Assembly (NCBI GenBank): GCA_963580285.1
Contig: OY757026.1
Location: 65,597,396 to 65,661,395, forward strand
Direction: 5' to 3'
From: Lucinisca nassula
Lineage: Eukaryota > Mollusca > Bivalvia > Lucinida > Lucinidae
Length of the DNA stretch: 64,000 bases
Both the position numbers and the translations under genes were made by a program. This document shows positions 61,832 to 64,000 of this stretch, one piece after another. How positions within the stretch are numbered: position 1 is the first letter of the stretch; each line of letters begins with the position of its first letter. The notes below the pieces were generated by a model. It ran no database searches, had not been told where the DNA came from, and saw nothing but the letters and a program-made list of their open reading frames with translations.

Positions 61832-63825
61832 ATGAGTATCACAAATACATTTAAAATATCAATATCACCCCTTAGGTTACACTCGGCTTCTTCTGTACGG
61901 ATTCCCCATTCTATTAAGAACTTTAATACTATGTTGCCTTCGGTATTGGTTAGACCCTTAAATTTGTCTTCTGTAACTTCAGTTAATCTCAATGGAGCAG
62001 GCAATACCAATGTTTTTGGGAGTAGTCTTCGTATAAGACTATCTCCTCTCAAATAGCCCATCCTTCGAAAATATACTAATCCGTGGAAAAGAAGTGGAAT
62101 GTATCCTAGTATTTCTAAGTGCAATGCCAAGAGGTGCAGATGTTGTTTGCATTTAAGCACTGCGTCTACCGTTACTTCATCTGTAAACGGTAGACGCTTC
62201 TCTGTAGTTAACATGTCTGATTTGACATGGCAGTCTACAGATTTCATTTATCTAATTACATCACGTGCTGCAAACTGTAATATGCAGTACGTCGGTCAAA
62301 CTAACCGCATGCTTAAAACTAGATTGAACGAGCATTATCGTAGAATGAGTAAGCCTAAGAAAACTGACACTTTCTTGTACCGTCACTTTCGACGTACATG
62401 TCATTCTGTAAATAACATTGTTATACAGCCAGTGGAAAAACTTTATTACGATGCAAATTCTACATCTAGAGTCAAAATAATCGAAAGACATGAGGCTGAA
62501 CTGAAATGGATTAAATTTTTACAGACCCCTTTTCCACTGGGAATTAATGACAACATTTATCATGAGGGTAATATTTCCAGAATGCCGGACTTTGATATTT
62601 TCTCGCTCCTGGAATGTCGAAAACGCAGAACTAGATCTCACGGCACCAGGAAAAATGATACTTTTAAACGTAAATCACGTGCGTTTAAACGAAACAATAC
62701 TAGACTGAAGTGACTGTCAATTATATTATTAAATCATGGACGCCACTCTATGCTTTCATTTTTAAGTTCATTACCCGTTTCTGTTTTACGTCTTCTGGAC
62801 ACCGAGGCGAATAAATTCTACGATAGTTCTCATCAGTTATATGATGCGGCTCTCTTAACTAGAGGCTATACTCAGCATACTCTCCGTCCTTACATTGATT
62901 CTGTATTTAATCATAAACGCCATTTCTTCAAAATATCCTTCATTAATAAGGGTATGGATTTTATAGATTTGCCCAGTATCTTCCGTGAGAGATCGGTGCT
63001 TTTCTTCCTGCATATACTATTCCTGCTTATTTTCAAAATACTGAAACACCTATAATTTACTATAAATATAACAAACCTGTTAGATCTATCATTTTTAATT
63101 TCAATAAACTTGTTTCAGATCTTGATATTGATACTAATACTCCTGATTCATGTGATTGTAAAAACTCAGGGTATTGCTATCCTGCTGCTGGTCATGTAAT
63201 TACTGGCAATTTGAAAATTATTCCTGATTCTAGGATAAGGAATATAATTTCTAAAGGATCGAAATATCGGTTTCCTTCTAAAATTGATTTCAGTAAATGT
63301 AGAGATGAAATCGCTTCCTTGAATGAATTCGGTAATCGATGGTTTAAGCGAGAGTATGTTGAGCATAAAGCCCTTAAGGACTGGAAACTTAGCATTTTAA
63401 AACTAGTGAATAAACGCATTTCTTTCTATTCTCAAAATACTAACTTATTACCTCCTAAGCCGAAGACGTATTTACGTCATCTTAAACTAGGTATTCAAGA
63501 ATTTCATAAGAAGTTTGTTTTGGCCCCTGCAGACAAGGCCGCTAACAACGTCGTCGTTGTGTGACGGCTCCACTATGTTAACACGCTTAAGCAGGAGCTT
63601 GGTGGTACTAAGGCCTATGAACTTCAGCCTTTAGCTGAAGAGAGAGCTATAGTAGATAAACATGTTTGTCATTCAGCCACCAAGTTTGCTGTGTGTGTAA
63701 CCGAAGGCCAAGACAAGCTTCCTACGCTATACTGGTTACCAAAACTTCATAAAAGACCTTACAAAGCATGGTTTATTGCAAATTCTAGCTCTTGCACTAC
63801 CACTGAACTTTCTAAATTTCAGAAT
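61832..63825 (+). pseudogene. Naiad-type Penelope-like element: N-terminal GIY-YIG endonuclease + RT
   Basis: One frame from ATG 61832, with TAG at 62054 and TGA at 62711. It shifts frame near 62990 and continues with TGA at 63562 to about 63825. Counted from 62099, a Cys cluster (C8, C13, C15, C16) precedes GIY-YIG: FIY at 49-51, C60, YVGQT at 64-68, R75, H79 and H96, fitting the CCHH-type endonuclease of Penelope elements. Downstream are a CxC linker (SCDCKNSGYC at about 63150-63180) and the RT start (FVLAPADKAANNVVVV; LPTLYWLPKLHKRPYK). An N-terminal endonuclease joined by a CxC linker to RT is the Naiad arrangement described for invertebrates. The core RT motifs are lost where another LINE begins. 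Confidence 0.85.
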
Positions 63826-64000
63826 AAAAGACAGGTTTTCGTTCGGAACGTAGTACCAACGACAATTTAATAAGACTAGAACCATTTATACGAAATGCTT
63901 TTATTAACATAGAACACGTAGTAGCTGTCTTTTTTCGACTTGGAGAAAGCATATGATACCACATGGCGTGATGGAATATTGAGAGATCTCCATAACTTCG
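63826..64000 (+). pseudogene. Jockey-like LINE reverse transcriptase fragment, runs off the window
   Basis: FRSERSTNDNLIRLEPFIRN then, after a one-base shift near 63932, FFDLEKAYDTTWRDGILRDL. This matches the RT motif A region (catalytic Asp in FFDLEKAYD) of Jockey-type LINEs and does not continue the Naiad RT. 5'-truncated at the junction; the 3' part lies outside. Confidence 0.7.

Overview
This window is eukaryotic, repeat-saturated, intergenic DNA. No host gene, rRNA or functional tRNA gene is supported. The repeat set points to a bivalve mollusc, probably a heterodont clam: tRNA-derived SINEs, TTAA-flanked MITEs with a long internal palindrome, SINE-like repeats with an (AAAC)n tail, Helentron-type elements with internal tandem arrays, a DIRS element, CR1-like LINEs with PHD fingers, and a Penelope-like element of the permuted Naiad type. 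The taxon is inference. Nearly all other open frames are chance ORFs in AT-rich DNA.

Layout. 0-10 kb: non-autonomous Helentron-like elements (964-2534, 4262-6694, 8615-9537, 9552-9807), a tRNA-derived SINE and TTAA MITEs. 10-14 kb: a SINE-like repeat split by a hammerhead-ribozyme repeat (family B), which is itself split by a 3.4-kb DIRS retrotransposon with intact RT/RNase H and tyrosine-recombinase frames but no gag. 14-21 kb: MITEs, pogo-like short elements, SINEs and a second family-B copy. 21.4-26.7 kb: a three-level nest (Helentron-like, inside it another Helentron-like, inside that a 2-kb TIR element). 27-30 kb: two more Helentron-like elements. 30.5-33.2 kb: a palindrome-rich satellite with a 176-bp period, then a Tc1-like transposase fragment. 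34-38 kb: a pogo-like element, a Penelope-type terminal fragment and another Helentron-like array. 38.5-42.4 kb: a full-length CR1-like LINE with one intact 1182-codon ORF (signal-like N-terminus, 2A peptide, two PHD fingers, endonuclease, RT). 47.0-52.0 kb: a 5-kb element with 1.1-kb terminal inverted repeats that carries a tandem hammerhead-ribozyme repeat (family A). 52.8-60.0 kb: two broken LINE copies, one with a family-A ribozyme repeat inserted. 60.4-64.0 kb: tandem Penelope-type terminal repeats, a decayed Naiad-type GIY-YIG/RT reading frame with in-frame TGA codons, then a fragment of another LINE RT at the window edge.

The strongest unusual signals are: (1) two unrelated families of short repeats carrying complete hammerhead ribozymes, one as a tandem array whose 5' boundary lies within one base of the predicted self-cleavage site; (2) a Naiad-type ORF with a TGA at a site that could be selenocysteine; (3) the 5-kb long-TIR element with a 5-bp target duplication and a repeated internal motif; (4) filled/empty-site comparisons inside the window that fix the insertion chemistry of the DIRS and Helentron-like elements.
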